In this document: positions 18,749-20,209 of the stretch, one piece after another
Layout: every line of letters starts with the position of its first letter
How positions within the stretch are numbered: the stretch's first letter is position 1
NCBI GenBank assembly: GCA_900617975.1
Contig: UZAE01000639.1
Coordinates: forward strand, 1-20,209
Direction: 5' to 3'
Source: Rodentolepis nana
Lineage: Eukaryota; Platyhelminthes; Cestoda; Cyclophyllidea; Hymenolepididae
DNA: 20,209 nt
Position numbers and translations under genes: made by a program
Notes under the pieces: model-generated
Told to the model about the DNA's origin: nothing
The model's input: the letters and a program-made list of their open reading frames with translations, nothing else
Databases searched by the model: none

Positions 18749-20209
18749 AACAGTAAAATTATTGGCCTAAGTTTTAAGGAGCTCCTTGAATAAGAAAAAA
18801 TTAAAGTTTTTTACCTCCTTAAAGTTTAAAAATGACAGCCGAAATGTTATTTCAAATGTGCCATTGACATTGTGATTAATTAAATTAGACCTAAAGAAGC
18901 TACAATTAAATATCCAGTATTAATTTACAATTTTCGGTGGAATATATTTATAGACGTTTAAAGAGCTTTATACAAGGATTGATTCAATTAAATAAGAACG
19001 TCACATATCTGGAGTCAATTGACGGCTTTCTAATTTGATATCAATTGAATGTAATGTTCTATTTCATGTCAACCTCGAGACAACTTATAAAAAATACTCA
19101 TTTTCTACTTTCAGGCTAAATCAACTCAAAATATTTTAAAATATTTGCTCCTTAAAACAAATCTGTCCCAAATCACATATTTGCGTCTACTCTTTCACTC
19201 TTTGTTAGAAAATGCCAATTTTTGTCCATATCATGTCTTCTAAAAGTTCGCCTTACATTCGATTCAACGTATATTCCACTGAAGTACTAAATATGAAATT
19301 TTAGATAGCTGGAAAATATCCTTATACAATTTCTTATTGAATAATAATTACTCTTTGCTGTCATTTATGAAAACGATATAGGCAGTCTTGTGCTTCCTAA
19401 AAAAGGTGTTTTACTTCGACTTCAAAGCGCCATGAATTAAAGTCATTTATAAGAGAAATTGCTGAAAGCAAACATTCGGAGTTATCATTTGGCATCACCA
19501 TGTTACAAGTGACTGCAATTATATCTCAGATTTATATAGAAGCTTTACGATTTCTTTCGATTATTGGTTTTTAGATAATGTCAGTTAGATTTAGGCTTAA
19601 CATAGCAATATTTATTTGCGTTTAAAAACAAACTAAGAGCAATTAGACAGATAATCTATAGTCATCATATAAAGAAACTTTATTTGTTAATGATATATTG
19701 CATAATCTTGTTAAATTCAACAGAGAGACTTCGCTTGTTACCAATACGTTTGTTTCTTAGAAGAACATTCCTTTGTATGAATATAGTTATTCTTGGCATT
19801 CGATTATATCCTTTATCAATGTGAGAATCTTCAAAGCACATCAAACGCATTAGTGATATATTCTACATACAAAAATATGCAATTTTATTGAAAATTTCAA
19901 TTGCAACTCGAGAAACCGTGGACTGATAATCACTGCAACTAAACCCGCTTTTGAGAATTACTGTTTGAAATAGATTTCTTTGTGTAGTTTCTCATCATGT
20001 AAGTAGTTGAATAGGCTCAAAGGGTTTTTATAATATTGAAGTGACATTCTTAGCTATTAGTTTTGTTTTCATGTTTAGCAGATATTCTTATCACTAATAA
20101 ACTCTTTATTTAAAATGCACACCGAAATACATGAATACATTTATCATTGCACCCTCATTTTACTTATATTTTTATGTAAGATAATTAACCTATCTTTTAA
20201 ATTCGTTGA
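18749..20209. other. No gene seen
   Basis: The remainder of the window is A+T-rich with stops throughout. I recognise no repeat family, RNA gene or exon. Confidence 0.55.

Noticed and set aside
1..20209. CRISPR arrays, bacterial operons, rRNA or tRNA genes
   Set aside because: No regularly spaced repeats, no clustered long open frames with ribosome-binding sites and no recognisable structural RNA were seen; composition and signals are eukaryotic.

Overview
This window looks like intergenic or intronic DNA from a eukaryotic, probably arthropod, nuclear genome. It is strongly A+T-rich (roughly 70% by eye) and has almost no long open frames. It carries (AT)n microsatellites, short dispersed repeats, GT-AG splice-like signals and AATAAA signals, and a nearly complete mariner-family DNA transposon of a type common in insects and spiders. 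There are no bacterial features: no operons, ribosome-binding sites, CRISPR arrays or rRNA. No tRNA gene was found by eye.

Layout. Bases 1-2273 hold two copies, in opposite orientation, of a SINE-like repeat of about 315-328 bp (1-309 and 958-1285). They are followed by a slightly G+C-richer patch and a two-unit tandem duplication (1953-2273). Bases 2274-6734 are gene-poor; the main marks are an (AT)18 microsatellite at 3725-3760 and, right beside it, a 32-bp sequence that matches in inverted orientation the DNA next to the first SINE-like copy. A truncated copy of the SINE-like family lies at about 6735-6955. Bases 6956-10433 contain nothing I can support as a gene.

At 10434-10740 there is a plausible small two-exon gene on the + strand. 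A short first exon joins in phase, across a 69-nt GT-AG intron, to an exon encoding most of a signal peptide with a clean cleavage site, a 17-residue mature peptide, a stop codon and an AATAAA. This is the best candidate for a host gene here, and it rests only on sequence logic. At 11607-12126 the - strand carries coding-like segments in one frame, interrupted by stops, which may be a decayed gene or an old element of unknown identity.

The only unambiguous protein gene is the mariner transposase at 12289-13323 (- strand, 344 aa), inside a 1292-bp element (12215-13506) with recognisable terminal inverted repeats and flanking TA dinucleotides. Its frame is open and the DD34D triad is present. 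However, a tract of about 11 residues in the catalytic domain is read in the wrong frame between two mutually compensating insertions, so the protein may well be inactive.

Bases 13509-20209 are again non-coding: a 13-bp-stem hairpin overlapping a 14-bp palindrome near 13.9 kb, a TA-rich palindrome near 15.0 kb, the third full SINE-like copy (15141-15455), and then about 4.7 kb in which I see nothing beyond chance open frames and a short (AT)8. The elements are independent insertions. Nothing suggests a multi-gene pathway or a coordinated new system, and the interest lies in the repeat family, the small secreted-peptide gene model and the oddly repaired transposase.
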